DNA of 64,000 nucleotides from CAZQEZ01 sp964592475 (GCA_964592475.1 CAZQEZ010000004.1:3459-67458); one strand, 5' to 3'; positions 18,096 to 27,554 are shown, counted from the stretch's first letter. The notes: generated from the letters alone by a model not told the origin. Numbers and translations: made by a program.

Positions 18096-21000
18096 TTATT
18101 TTTGTACAATTACATAGCCTTTTTCAGTACCGTAATTTGTAAGCTCCAGTACATAATAGTAGGTGCCATCTTTTACTAAATTTCCCATTGCACCTACTCT
18201 ACCCTTCTCGCCTTTCCATATATTTTGCTGGTTATCGTAATTCTCAATCGAAATAATTAATTGGCCATCTCGGTCAAATAGGCTCAAACGGTTATCCGGA
18301 TACATTTCAATGCCTTCAATAAACCATTCATCATTTCTACCATCACCATTGGGTGATATTGCTTTAAAAGCATGCACCTGACCCTCAAATCTCCTAACAC
18401 TGATATTCACTGCGGCATCAATATCAGCCTTATCTTGCCCATCAGATACATTCCATAAAAAGGAGTCTTCACCGGTAAAATCGGCAAAAGGGGTGTAAAC
18501 TAAATCTGAAAGTGAGAATGGTGAAATAGCCTCGCCAGTACTCACGGCCTCTCCATTAATTGTTAATTGGCCATTGGCTGGTAATCTATTTATAAAAAAG
18601 GTGCGCAACTGATCGTCTTCAATATCTTCATATTTATCTAAAAAGTATTGAAAATTAAATGTATAATTTTCATTTTGCTTGATTACTATACTGGAGGTGG
18701 TGATAATAGGTGGATCATTTACATTTATCACTACCACATTTACTTTTGCTTCGGCTCTTTCATTGCCAGCATCCGTAATTTCATAAGTAAAAGTAAGTTG
18801 ACCAACGAAATTTTTATCAGGAACTAACCTGATTTTTTCATCGGGGGTAACTTCCATCGAGGCATTATTAATATTTTCTATTTTACTAATTACAAGCCGA
18901 TCGTTGTCATCATCAGTATCATTAGCCAATACATCAATAATCACAGGTGTTTCTTCTAACGTAGAAATATTGTTAACATCATTAGCTACCGGCGCAAAAT
19001 TGATATTTACCACGGTGATATTTACCCATGCAGGATTATCAGCATATATTTCTCCATCACTGGCATTCCAACCTATGCTATCCTTGCCATAGTAACCTCG
19101 ATCGGGAACATAATTTAGCTTATCAAACTGATTTTTATTAATTTCCTGGTTTAAAGACACGGATAGGCTATTAATTTGCAGTTTACCATTAGCGGGTAAT
19201 CGCGTGATTTTAAGTTGTTGTATTGAAGATTCTACATCATCAAAATTATTCTCAAATATGCTTATACTAAAAGATAACTGACTGTTTTCATTGACCTGTT
19301 CATTAAAACTTGTAATTATTGGCTTATCGTTAATTGAGTTAACTTTCATTGAAATTTTGTTATCATCAGTCAATTTGCCATCGGTAATGGTATAATTCAC
19401 TTCAAAAGTACCGAAATAATTCTGCTTGGGTTTATATAATATCATGCCTGATTCAATTTCAAATGTACCAACAGCATCATTCTCCTGCACGGATACTATG
19501 CTTAAAACATCACCATCTATATCCAGATCGTTAGCAAGTACATCTATCAACAGGTTTACATCTTCGTCAGTTTCCAAACCCAGATCTGCTACTGCCTCCG
19601 GAGCATCATTTACGTTATCAATTTGAATAAAAACCTTTTTGTTGTTATTGGCGTATTTCAGTCCATTACTGGCGTTATAAGTAAATTCGTCGTCGCCAAA
19701 GTAATCATCTTTAGGTTCATACTGCAAGTATTCAATATCTGCTAAAACTATTTCCTGATTTAGGCTAACCGCTGTACCTGCCAAAGTCAATTCACCCTGA
19801 AGAGGAAGTCCTTTCACTTTTATTTTACTAAGTGGTCTATCAAGATCGTCGGTATATTTATCAAAAAAGATATCAGCAATAAATGATTTTACATCATCTT
19901 CATCCATGGTAACTGATATATTTTCAATTGTAGGGGGATTAGTATTTTGGATTACTTTTATAAAAACTTTTGCGCTTGAAGTACCTCCATTGCCATCGGT
20001 TATATCGTAAGTAATTTCAATATCCCCAATGAATGATTTATTGGCAGTAAATTCCAACTTATTGGAAACTATCTGAATATTTCCCTTGGAGGAATTGATG
20101 CTACTGGTTCCCGTAATGTTCAAATCATCACCATCCGGATCAGAATCATTAGCCAGTACATCAATTGTTTTATTTACTCCACTCATTAAGGTGATTCCAG
20201 TATCATCCATAGCCTGCGGAGGATTATTTAAGGCATCAATGGTGATATTTACATTAGCTGCATTATTGGCATAAAGCACTCCGTTACTTGCATTCCACTG
20301 CCAGCTGTCAGAACCAAAGTAGTTAGTGTTTGGAGTGTATTTCAATTTACTTAATTGTGAAACAGATACCTCCTGGTTAACATATGCATCGGAGCCATCC
20401 AATTGAAGCGTACCATTAGCCGGTAAACTTATTATTTTCACTTTATTTAACGACTTGGAAGCAGGATCAGTAAATTTTCCTGAAAAGTCTTTAACCTCAA
20501 ATTGATAATCTTCATCCTCTTTTATATTTAATGAAATATCGGATAGTACCGGTGGCTGATCATCTCCCAATATGTAAATAACCAACTTATTTTGAGAGCA
20601 GGTTCCATCACAAATTTCATAAGTAAGCGAATCGGATCCAACATAACCATCTTTTGGCCAATACTTAATTTTCTTGCCGTTTACAGCATAAGTACCATTT
20701 TTAGGATTTGTTTTCACAGTAACAGAAACGCTGTTATTGCCATAATCATTAACAAAAACATCTACTTCTACTTCCTTTTCTTTATTTGTTATGGCTATGT
20801 CTCTAGCAGCATTGGGCTGATCAGCCTGATCCACTACTTTAAATACTGCCATAGCTTCTAAACATTCTCCTCCGTTTTGGCAAACTTCGTAATAAACTGT
20901 ATCTGTACCGTTGATTTGAGGTTGATGAAATTTAAGTTGATCACCGGAAACAATCTTTGGTGCATCTAGCCAATTAGTATTGGAGGTATAACTTTTAATT

Positions 21001-21227
21001 TTTATACCGTAATTAGCCGGAAGTCTATCATTATCAAGAATGCGAAGTTGAATCGTGTTCTTAGAATTCATCACTGCATAGTCATTAACAACAACCAATT
21101 TTTTATTGCCGCTAATTTTGTATTCAGGCTGAGAAGCTCTAAGTACAGTTAGAAACGTTAGCGAAAGAGTAAAAATAAAGAAGCAAATTCGCCTAACTTG
21201 TAAACCTAATATAATAGATACTTTCAT
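18096..21227 (-). CDS. Large surface adhesin with alternating Ig/cadherin-like repeats and a type-B gliding/T9SS C-terminal domain
   Basis: About 1043 residues from MKVSIILG; a Met 8 codons upstream (21251) is possible. A signal segment (FFIFTLSLTFLTVL) is followed by about nine beta-sandwich domains of roughly 90-110 residues. Type A repeats carry the Big_9 hallmark DVLANDxDxDGD and end in a TYxITDG strand. Type B repeats carry LPANGxLxxxG, a YTPxxxYFGxDSF-like strand and WNASDG. From the third domain they alternate B-A-B-A-B-A-B. The last about 85 residues (KAISPNGDGRNDEWFIEGI to GYVIVQK) are the CHU_C/TIGR04131-type CTD that directs export by T9SS. It is the first gene of the cassette with PorP/SprF and the PD40 protein. 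Calcium-stabilised surface adhesion or gliding is the likely role. Confidence 0.9.
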   Translation of the reverse strand: MKVSIILGLQVRRICFFIFTLSLTFLTVLRASQPEYKISGNKKLVVVNDYAVMNSKNTIQLRILDNDRLPANYGIKIKSYTSNTNWLDAPKIVSGDQLKFHQPQINGTDTVYYEVCQNGGECLEAMAVFKVVDQADQPNAARDIAITNKEKEVEVDVFVNDYGNNSVSVTVKTNPKNGTYAVNGKKIKYWPKDGYVGSDSLTYEICDGTCSQNKLVIYILGDDQPPVLSDISLNIKEDEDYQFEVKDFSGKFTDPASKSLNKVKIISLPANGTLQLDGSDAYVNQEVSVSQLSKLKYTPNTNYFGSDSWQWNASNGVLYANNAANVNITIDALNNPPQAMDDTGITLMSGVNKTIDVLANDSDPDGDDLNITGTSSINSSKGNIQIVSNKLEFTANKSFIGDIEITYDITDGNGGTSSAKVFIKVIQNTNPPTIENISVTMDEDDVKSFIADIFFDKYTDDLDRPLSKIKVKGLPLQGELTLAGTAVSLNQEIVLADIEYLQYEPKDDYFGDDEFTYNASNGLKYANNNKKVFIQIDNVNDAPEAVADLGLETDEDVNLLIDVLANDLDIDGDVLSIVSVQENDAVGTFEIESGMILYKPKQNYFGTFEVNYTITDGKLTDDNKISMKVNSINDKPIITSFNEQVNENSQLSFSISIFENNFDDVESSIQQLKITRLPANGKLQINSLSVSLNQEINKNQFDKLNYVPDRGYYGKDSIGWNASDGEIYADNPAWVNITVVNINFAPVANDVNNISTLEETPVIIDVLANDTDDDNDRLVISKIENINNASMEVTPDEKIRLVPDKNFVGQLTFTYEITDAGNERAEAKVNVVVINVNDPPIITTSSIVIKQNENYTFNFQYFLDKYEDIEDDQLRTFFINRLPANGQLTINGEAVSTGEAISPFSLSDLVYTPFADFTGEDSFLWNVSDGQDKADIDAAVNISVRRFEGQVHAFKAISPNGDGRNDEWFIEGIEMYPDNRLSLFDRDGQLIISIENYDNQQNIWKGEKGRVGAMGNLVKDGTYYYVLELTNYGTEKGYVIVQK

Positions 21228-21356
21228 AATAGTAATATCAAATATATGCATTATAAGGCAGAAAAACCAAACTTTTTTTGATTTAAAATACTATTTTTTC
21301 TTAAAATATCAACATATTAAGAAATAAGCAAATGAGTATTAAGTAGTTAGACGGTC

Positions 21357-21364
21357 CAAAAATA
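21357..21364 (-). promoter_or_regulatory. Possible -7 element of the adhesin operon
   Basis: The minus strand reads TATTTTTG, a full match to TAnnTTTG. A TTTG on the same strand lies 23 bases upstream (21388-21391), at the upper limit of accepted spacing. It would give a leader of about 120 bases before the adhesin start. Confidence 0.35.
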
Positions 21365-21539
21365 TTTTAAATAATTGGGGGCCAATACAAACTTTCTACT
21401 CATAACCATAAATTTAGATGATTATACAAAATTGCTCAAAAAAAATGTAGACTATATGGCAAAATGACAATATTTAGAATATTATTTCGAAAAAAATTAA
21501 ATAATAAGGCGTTTTATTATCAAAATATACAAAAGTTGA

Positions 21540-21547
21540 TATATTTG
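21540..21547 (+). promoter_or_regulatory. -7 promoter element of the SNF transporter gene
   Basis: TATATTTG matches TAnnTTTG exactly, 28 bases before the ATG. The -33 box is only an AT-rich stretch. Confidence 0.4.
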
Positions 21548-21575
21548 TGCCTTAAAAAAACTGAACTATCTCAAA

Positions 21576-22970
21576 ATGGGTAATAAAAGAGGTCGATTTT
21601 CCGGCAGGTTGGGTTTTGTAGCAGCTGCTGCAGGGTCTGCTGTAGGATTGGGCAATATATGGCGCTTTCCATATGAAACAGGTGAAAATGGAGGTGCTGC
21701 ATTTCTGCTAATATATTTAATCTTCACTATCGTGATTGGGCTACCGGTAATGCTAGGCGAAATAGCTGTAGGTAGAAAATCACAGATGGATGCCTATGGA
21801 AGTTACCGTACCTTAGGCAATAAAAACTGGGGAATAGTAGGTGCCTTTGGAATAATCTGTGGCATCATGATTCTTTCTTTTTACAATGTGGTAGCCGGAT
21901 GGGCATTTGGTTATTTTATTCAAATTGTTTTTAATGGCCTGCTAAGCGAAGGAAAAGGAGATTATGGCAATTATTTTAGTGCTTATGTAGCTGACTTCTG
22001 GGACAATTTAATCTTTTCCTTTGTATTTATGGTATTGACATCATTTATAGTTATTAGGGGAATAAAAGAAGGAATTGAAACAGCTTCAAAAATTTTAATG
22101 CCTTTGCTATTTGTTATACTCATTACCTTAATTGTTTATGCACTCACGCTAGACAATGCCATGGAAGGGGTAAAATTTTACCTCTTGCCTGATTTTAGTG
22201 AAATTAGTGCTTCTACCATCTACTCAGCACTTGGTCAGGCTTTCTTTTCCTTGTCATTAGGCATGGGGGCTTTAATCACTTATGGTTCTTATTTAAAAAA
22301 GAAAGAAAACCTATTAAAAGCAGCTGCAGTGGTAACCTTTGCAGACGTTTCGGTTGCTTTTCTGGCGGGCCTTTTAATCTTCCCATTGGTTTTTTCTCAG
22401 GGACAGCAACCAACAGCGGGGCCAGGGTTAGTTTTTGTGGCATTACCTACCATCTTTGAGCAAATGGGACCTTTGATGGGCCGCTTTGTAGGCGGCAGTT
22501 TTTTCTTATTGTTGTGTTTTGCAGCCTTAACTTCTACTATTTCATTGCTGGAAGTACCGGTGGCTTACCTGGTAGATGAACGAAAGTTGAAAAGGAAAAA
22601 AGTGGTATTTGTATTGGCCGCCTTAGTTTTTGTCATTGGATTACCTAGCATGTTATCTGCCGGAGCAGTAGACTTGTTCACAAATTTTATGCATTATGAA
22701 GGTAAAGACAAGTCATTTTTAGATGTAATAAGTGACTTATTTAGTGAGGTAGGATTAGTATTTGGTGGCTTTATGCTTACTCTTTTCATCACCTTTAAAT
22801 GGAAAACCAAAAAACTTACAAAAGAATTATCTGAAGGAAGCAATGGTTATTCCAAGTCAATATTAAAGACTTTAATAAATTTTTCCATAACCTTGCTATC
22901 TCCCATTTTACTTGGTGTGATTTTTGTGATTACGGTTTTACAAAAGTTTTTCGGGGTATCTTTATTTTAG
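21576..22970 (+). CDS. Neurotransmitter:sodium symporter (SNF) family transporter
   Basis: 464 residues and about 11-12 hydrophobic segments. RLGFVAAAAGSAVGLGNIWRFPYETGENGG is the invariant first helix of the LeuT/SNF family, with the unwound Na+- and substrate-binding segment. GQAFFSLSLGMGALITYGSYL matches helix 6 and CFAALTSTISLLEV matches helix 8. It imports an amino acid or a similar solute with Na+ across the inner membrane; the substrate is not predictable. The motif YEGKDKSFLDVISDLFSEVG fits the late helix region of bacterial 11-12-helix members. It is transcribed alone and is divergent from the adhesin operon. Confidence 0.93.
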   Translation: MGNKRGRFSGRLGFVAAAAGSAVGLGNIWRFPYETGENGGAAFLLIYLIFTIVIGLPVMLGEIAVGRKSQMDAYGSYRTLGNKNWGIVGAFGIICGIMILSFYNVVAGWAFGYFIQIVFNGLLSEGKGDYGNYFSAYVADFWDNLIFSFVFMVLTSFIVIRGIKEGIETASKILMPLLFVILITLIVYALTLDNAMEGVKFYLLPDFSEISASTIYSALGQAFFSLSLGMGALITYGSYLKKKENLLKAAAVVTFADVSVAFLAGLLIFPLVFSQGQQPTAGPGLVFVALPTIFEQMGPLMGRFVGGSFFLLLCFAALTSTISLLEVPVAYLVDERKLKRKKVVFVLAALVFVIGLPSMLSAGAVDLFTNFMHYEGKDKSFLDVISDLFSEVGLVFGGFMLTLFITFKWKTKKLTKELSEGSNGYSKSILKTLINFSITLLSPILLGVIFVITVLQKFFGVSLF

Positions 22971-23089
22971 TTGATTTTTATTGAACTAAAAATAAATTAA
23001 TACCCTTTTTAGATAAGTGATATATTTTAATTAATTTTATCATGTTTTTTAGATAAATAGAATGTTCAACATATAAAAATATTCATAAA

Positions 23090-23290
23090 ATGAATACAAT
23101 ACTTGGTTTTTTTGGAGGATTAGGCGGTTGGGAAGTGCTTCTCATCTTCTTGGTGATACTTATTTTCTTTGGCGCCAAAAAATTACCTGATTTGGCTAGA
23201 GGATTAGGCAAAGGAATTAGAGAGTTTAAAGATGCTACAACTGGCATTAAGAATGATTTAGAAGAAGGAATTAATTCTGATGCAAAATAA
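23090..23290 (+). CDS. tatA: Sec-independent (Tat) translocase subunit TatA/E
   Basis: 66 residues. A short N-terminal transmembrane helix (WEVLLIFLVILIFF) is followed by the hinge FGAKKLPDLARGLGKGIREF and a charged amphipathic helix, the complete TatA architecture. TatA multimers form the pore that exports folded proteins carrying twin-arginine signals. No tatC lies nearby, which is usual in Bacteroidota, where tatA often stands alone. A strong hairpin terminator follows 23 bases after the stop. Confidence 0.95.
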   Translation: MNTILGFFGGLGGWEVLLIFLVILIFFGAKKLPDLARGLGKGIREFKDATTGIKNDLEEGINSDAK

Positions 23291-23312
23291 ATTATTGATC
23301 TTTTAATTTTTG

Positions 23313-23343
23313 AAGGCCTGAATAAAAAATTCAGGCCTTTTTT
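23313..23343 (+). terminator. Rho-independent terminator after tatA
   Basis: AAGGCCTGAA (23313-23322) pairs perfectly with TTCAGGCCTT (23330-23339) around a 7-base AT loop, followed by a T-run. A 10-bp stem. Confidence 0.88.
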
Positions 23344-23603
23344 GCATTACTGTAAAATAGTACCGCCGCTTATTAAAGGTTGGCAAACCTGACCCCCGAT
23401 TAATATTCTTACCAATACCTATTGCTACTATCTTATTTTAAAAATTTAAAGATCAATCCTCTTATTTTTAAGACTTACGCTTTTTAAAGTTAAAAACTTA
23501 AAAGTTTTTCCCTAAAAAAATAAAGAGAAAGGGAAAAATTGCATAAAATGAGATATTATTGCATATAATCATCCGCTTTATTATTTTTTGCTATTTTAGC
23601 AGT

Positions 23604-24488
23604 ATGAATTTATTAAAATACCTTACTTTAAATGATGAAGATAAAAATATTGGGCTCAATATTTTACATACCGGCCACAATATAGTAGTACCCAGCCAAG
23701 AATACCCGATTCCGGAGCACCCTTCAGCTTACAAGTTTCATTGGGAAAGAGGCAGGATACTCAATGAGTTTCAAATAAACTATATAATTGATGGCGAGGG
23801 TGAATTTGAATCAAAAAGTGCCGGATACCAAAAAATAGCATCAGGAAATATTATTATATTATTTCCTTCCGAATGGCATCGCTATCGTCCTAATTCTGAA
23901 ACAGGCTGGAATGAGTATTGGATAGGTTGTGATGGTACTTATTTAAAAGAATTGTGCGAAAAGGGATGGCTTGACCTCAAATCTCCGATTTTAGATATTG
24001 GCCATAGCGAAGAAATCCTTCATCTTTATCATAAAATCATAAACTTTGCCCGGGAAGAACAGCCAGTAAGCCAGATGATCATGGCTGGTTTACTTATTCA
24101 AATAATTGGCCTTAGCCATCAGATGCTGAGATATAAGATGCTTAATGGCAAAATTGATCTTGAGCAGCAAATTAAAAAAGCCAAATTGCTTTTGATGGAA
24201 AACAGCCATGAGCCACTTAGCCCCGAAGAGGTTGCAGCTAAACTATCAATTGGTTACTCTCGTTTTCGCAAAGCTTTTAAAGATTTTACCGGAATGGCTC
24301 CAGGACAATATCAAATGCAACAGCGAATTATTAAAGCTAAAGAAATGCTTTTATATGATAACACCGATATAAAAAATATTGCTCGGGAAGTTGGATTTGA
24401 TTCCAATGTGCATTTCACCCGGGTATTTAAAGAAAAAACGGGAGAAACTCCGGGAAGATACCGGAGAAAATCCCAGGGCAAAATTTAA
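23604..24488 (+). CDS. AraC-family transcriptional regulator
   Basis: 294 residues from MNLLKYLTL; a Met 15 codons upstream is in frame but lacks family similarity. The N-terminal half is a cupin-like AraC ligand-binding domain (FQINYIIDGEGEFES, then IILFPSEWHRYRP and WNEYWIGCDG). The C-terminal half has two helix-turn-helices: LSIGYSRFRKAFKDFTGMAP and IKNIAREVGFDSNVHFTRVF, closing with GETPGRYRRK. This arrangement is that of sugar-responsive activators controlling polysaccharide or glycoside use. No catabolic gene is adjacent, since slyD is convergent 9 bases away, so the target is unknown. Confidence 0.92.
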   Translation: MNLLKYLTLNDEDKNIGLNILHTGHNIVVPSQEYPIPEHPSAYKFHWERGRILNEFQINYIIDGEGEFESKSAGYQKIASGNIIILFPSEWHRYRPNSETGWNEYWIGCDGTYLKELCEKGWLDLKSPILDIGHSEEILHLYHKIINFAREEQPVSQMIMAGLLIQIIGLSHQMLRYKMLNGKIDLEQQIKKAKLLLMENSHEPLSPEEVAAKLSIGYSRFRKAFKDFTGMAPGQYQMQQRIIKAKEMLLYDNTDIKNIAREVGFDSNVHFTRVFKEKTGETPGRYRRKSQGKI

Positions 24489-24496
24489 TTTTAGTG

Positions 24497-24988
24497 CTAA
24501 TGATCATCTGATCCATGCGCGTTACCGTGGCTTATTTCATCACTGGTAGCTTCTCTCACTTCCAATATTTCTCCTTTAAAATTCAATGTCTTTCCGGCCA
24601 ATTGGTGGTTGAAGTCCATCTTTACAGTATCATCATGTACTTCTCTTACGATCCCTTGTAATGGATTGCCATTTTGATCTTGCATAGGCACTACTTTACC
24701 CTCTTGCAATAATTCATCTTGTACCTGACCCTCTACTTGAAAAATATCCTTTTTTAAATCTATAATCGCTTTCGGATCTACATCGCCATAGCCTTCTGCC
24801 GGCGGCACTGTCATTTCATAACCCTCGCCCGGGGCTTTTCCTAAAAGTTGACGCTCAAAGCCAGGAATCATACTTCCTACACCTACTAAAAAAACAAGCG
24901 GATTGTCTTTTCCAGTTTCCTCTACTAATTGACCATCTACTTCAAGTGCATAAGTTAATGAAGCTACTGTGTCTTTTGCTATTTTCAT
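24497..24988 (-). CDS. FKBP-type peptidyl-prolyl cis-trans isomerase, SlyD-like
   Basis: 163 residues. It catalyses prolyl isomerisation and acts as a folding chaperone. The FKBP half-motifs KDTVASLTYALEVDGQLVE and IPGFERQLLGKAPGEGYEMT flank an insert-in-flap chaperone domain (PPAEGYGDVDPKAIIDLKKD to LQGIVREV), the layout of SlyD. The tail NAHGSDDH has only a few His/Asp residues, not the Cys/His-rich metal tail of E. coli SlyD. The gene is cytoplasmic, single, and convergent with the AraC gene. Confidence 0.92.
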   Translation of the reverse strand: MKIAKDTVASLTYALEVDGQLVEETGKDNPLVFLVGVGSMIPGFERQLLGKAPGEGYEMTVPPAEGYGDVDPKAIIDLKKDIFQVEGQVQDELLQEGKVVPMQDQNGNPLQGIVREVHDDTVKMDFNHQLAGKTLNFKGEILEVREATSDEISHGNAHGSDDH

Positions 24989-25489
24989 ATTTAAAATATT
25001 ATTTATGATTTTAATGTATTATTTACTGCGGCTTTTATTAAAAAAGAGTAGCGTATTCTTTATTTAAAAATATATTAAGTGTTGTAAAAGTACATAAATA
25101 TAGGCAATACCGCAAACACAGCACTTTTTTTATTCGGTTTTTTAGCTATTTTTTTACTAATTTCTTCATTTTCAAACTTTTATATAAAAGAAAAACATCA
25201 ATATAATTATATCCATATTATTTTTAATATTTCCAACAATTTAATTACTATAATTATATTTTTACTTATTTTATTTATATTTTTTCGGTCTACTTATTAA
25301 ACCTTCTCATTCTATATCTTACTATAATCTAAATTATTATTTGCTTATTTATAACTAAAACAGTTTTTAGACATAACACAAGTTAAAACTTACATCAACA
25401 AGCACCTTACACCGCCCCAATAATATTCTGATTTATCAATTTTTATTACTACTTTTAAGCGATTATTTGTAATTTCCTTACATTTTTTC
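24989..25489. other. AT-rich divergent intergenic region, nothing recognised
   Basis: About 500 bases between slyD (minus) and a secreted-protein gene (plus). Long A and T runs only. No frame over about 25 codons with a plausible start, no consensus TAnnTTTG and no stable hairpin was found by eye. Confidence 0.4.
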
Positions 25490-26263
25490 ATGAAAAGCTT
25501 AGCGATCCCTTTCATTTACCTCGTGTTACTTTTTGCCTATAATCCCTCCATGGCTGATGGAAATAATAAAGCATCGACGCCGTTAGATTTAAAGTTTTTT
25601 AGTGAGGAATTATCCTCATCCAAATATCAATTTAAAATCATAATTTCAAATAATCATCTTAATGATTTGAATAGTATAATAATTGGGATGCCTTGTGGTA
25701 AAATTATCAATTTTGATAATAGTGCCAACTTACCTGTAAAATTTGATGTGCTAGATGATCGCAGTAGAATTTATGGTTTTAAAATATCCAATTATAATAA
25801 AATACGCTTAAATAATACACTGGAAATAATTTTTGAAATTAATGCGCAAGGTAATTACTGTTCTAACTTATTTGAAACATGGCGGCCAAAAGTAGCTTAC
25901 ATTTTTGCTGGTAAGCTATATCAACAAACCCTTTCTAATTCAATTTCTGATATACCCTCAACCATTTTATTACAAGATTTACCAGAAGAAGTAAAAAATG
26001 ACGAACTGTCTGTGGATGCTTATCTTGATAAAAATAACAAAGAAACTATATTTGATATCTTGAGCAAGAGCAGCCAGGAGATAAGCGTGGAAATTTATAG
26101 CGGTGTGGGTATCAAAATTTCCACTATGTTTATTGGCCAGGTTAAAAAAGGTAAACGTAATTTAATAACATTTAAATACGAAGTGCTACCTGATACCAAC
26201 TACATCTACAAAATATCCAGTGCTTCAGGCGATATGTACGGCAAAATAATTATACCTAATTAG
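25490..26263 (+). CDS. Secreted protein with probable T9SS type-A-like C-terminal domain
   Basis: 257 residues with a signal peptide (IPFIYLVLLFAYNPSMA). The body (about 30-165) is a beta-rich domain with two Cys (MPCGKI, GNYCSN), not recognised. The last 75 residues contain SVEIYSGVGIKISTMFIGQV, then KYEVLPDTNYIYKISS, DMYGKIIIPN. This strand pattern (a bend, L-x-x-x-x-Y-x-Y-x-I, then G-K-x-I-I at the end) is that of the Por_Secre_tail type-A sorting domain. I therefore infer export through T9SS, in keeping with the PorP/SprF gene in the window. The function is unknown. A hairpin terminator follows directly. Confidence 0.7.
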   Translation: MKSLAIPFIYLVLLFAYNPSMADGNNKASTPLDLKFFSEELSSSKYQFKIIISNNHLNDLNSIIIGMPCGKIINFDNSANLPVKFDVLDDRSRIYGFKISNYNKIRLNNTLEIIFEINAQGNYCSNLFETWRPKVAYIFAGKLYQQTLSNSISDIPSTILLQDLPEEVKNDELSVDAYLDKNNKETIFDILSKSSQEISVEIYSGVGIKISTMFIGQVKKGKRNLITFKYEVLPDTNYIYKISSASGDMYGKIIIPN

Positions 26264-26269
26264 GGTGGG

Positions 26270-26297
26270 TGTCAAGTAAACTTGAGCATTTTTTTAT
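26270..26297 (+). terminator. Hairpin terminator
   Basis: TGTCAAG/CTTGAgCA (one bulged G) around a TAAA loop, followed by a T-run. It lies between convergent genes. Confidence 0.45.
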
Positions 26298-27553
26298 ATT
26301 TCCTGCATTCGCTTATTGCTAAATATGTATTTCACCTTTCCGGTAAGCGTTTGCCCCCAAAATGGAGAATTTATCGATTTGCTTCTGTTGGTATCGTAAT
26401 TCAATACCCATTCTTCTTTTTTATCAAATATGGTAAAATTAGCTATCTCACCTTCTTGAATTTTCACTACTGATAAACCCAGTAATCGCCGGGGGTTGTT
26501 GCCCACCTTTTCCATTATTTTATCAAATGAAAGTTTATCCTGGTGGCTTAACAGCATGGGTAAAAAGGTCTGTAACCCCAGCATGCCAAAATCAGCCAAG
26601 TCAAATTCAACTTTTTTACATTCTTCATCATGAGGCCTGTGCGCCGTGCTAATCGCATCAATTGTACCATCCTTCAACCCTTCCCAAAGAGCATCTACGT
26701 GTTGCAGGCTTCGCAGCGGAGGACTTACTTTGTAATTAGCATCAAAATCAAGAATGGCCTCATCAGTAAAGTGTAAATTATAAGCAGCCACATCACAAGT
26801 TACCTTCATCCCCTTTTGCTTAGCTTCTCGAATTATGTCTACTGACTGTAGGGTAGATACTCCACTAAAGTGAACCTTGCCACCCGCATACTCCAGTAAT
26901 TTTAAATCCCGCGCTATGGTAAGGTATTCTGATATGGCAGGAATGCCCTTCAGACCCAAACTGGTACTTATTTTACCTTCATGCATTTGACCATAGAGAT
27001 TGAGCCATTTATCTTCCGGTTTTTGCATGAGTAAACCATCAAATTTTTGAAGATAAAGCAAGCATTTTAAGAAAATATCGGTATTCCAAATAGGGTTTAA
27101 ACCATCGGAAAAAGCCACTGCTCCGGCATGATGCAGATCAATCATCTCAGTTATTTCATTTCCCTCATTTTCTAAAGATATCGCACCGATAGGATACAAT
27201 TGCACAGTTCTTAATTCGTTGCCAGCAGTCAAGTACCTAATTCCATTTTTTTGCTGAATTACCGGAAAAGTATTGGGCAAAACGGCCAACTGAGTAAAAC
27301 CACCTGCAGCGGCCGTGTTACAAGCACTTTCAATATCTTCTTTTTGCTCAAATCCTGGGTCACCTATGTATGTACCCAGATCACACCAGCCCACCGATAA
27401 GGTAAGTCCCTTCCCGTTGATTATTTTTGATGCATCGTAGTAAGGCTGATCAGCAATGGATTTAATTACTCCATCTTCTAATAAAATACTTTTAACCATT
27501 CCATGATGTGGTGACTTTATATCAGCAATTTCTACGTCATTAATGGCAATCAT
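26294..27553 (-). CDS. Dihydroorotase-like protein lacking the metal-binding residues (probable pseudoenzyme)
   Basis: 419 residues, full length for class-I dihydroorotase, and clearly homologous throughout: GDPGFEQKEDIESA, AAAGGFTQLAVLPNTFPV, YGQMHEGKISTSLGLKGIP, and KVSPPLRSLQHVDALWEGLKDG in two adjoining parts. The zinc ligands have gone: D-HVH-LREPG is D-LGTY-IGDPG, the H-C-E-D step reads QKPED, HVST is GVST, and TDHAPH is TAHRPH. Known non-catalytic PyrC' proteins in other bacteria support aspartate transcarbamoylase structurally. Such a role, or a new one, is inference here. It is translationally adjacent (1 base) to the BatA-domain gene upstream. The frame is intact, so this is not a decaying pseudogene. 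Confidence 0.88.
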   Translation of the reverse strand: MIAINDVEIADIKSPHHGMVKSILLEDGVIKSIADQPYYDASKIINGKGLTLSVGWCDLGTYIGDPGFEQKEDIESACNTAAAGGFTQLAVLPNTFPVIQQKNGIRYLTAGNELRTVQLYPIGAISLENEGNEITEMIDLHHAGAVAFSDGLNPIWNTDIFLKCLLYLQKFDGLLMQKPEDKWLNLYGQMHEGKISTSLGLKGIPAISEYLTIARDLKLLEYAGGKVHFSGVSTLQSVDIIREAKQKGMKVTCDVAAYNLHFTDEAILDFDANYKVSPPLRSLQHVDALWEGLKDGTIDAISTAHRPHDEECKKVEFDLADFGMLGLQTFLPMLLSHQDKLSFDKIMEKVGNNPRRLLGLSVVKIQEGEIANFTIFDKKEEWVLNYDTNRSKSINSPFWGQTLTGKVKYIFSNKRMQEI

Positions 27554-27554
27554 A

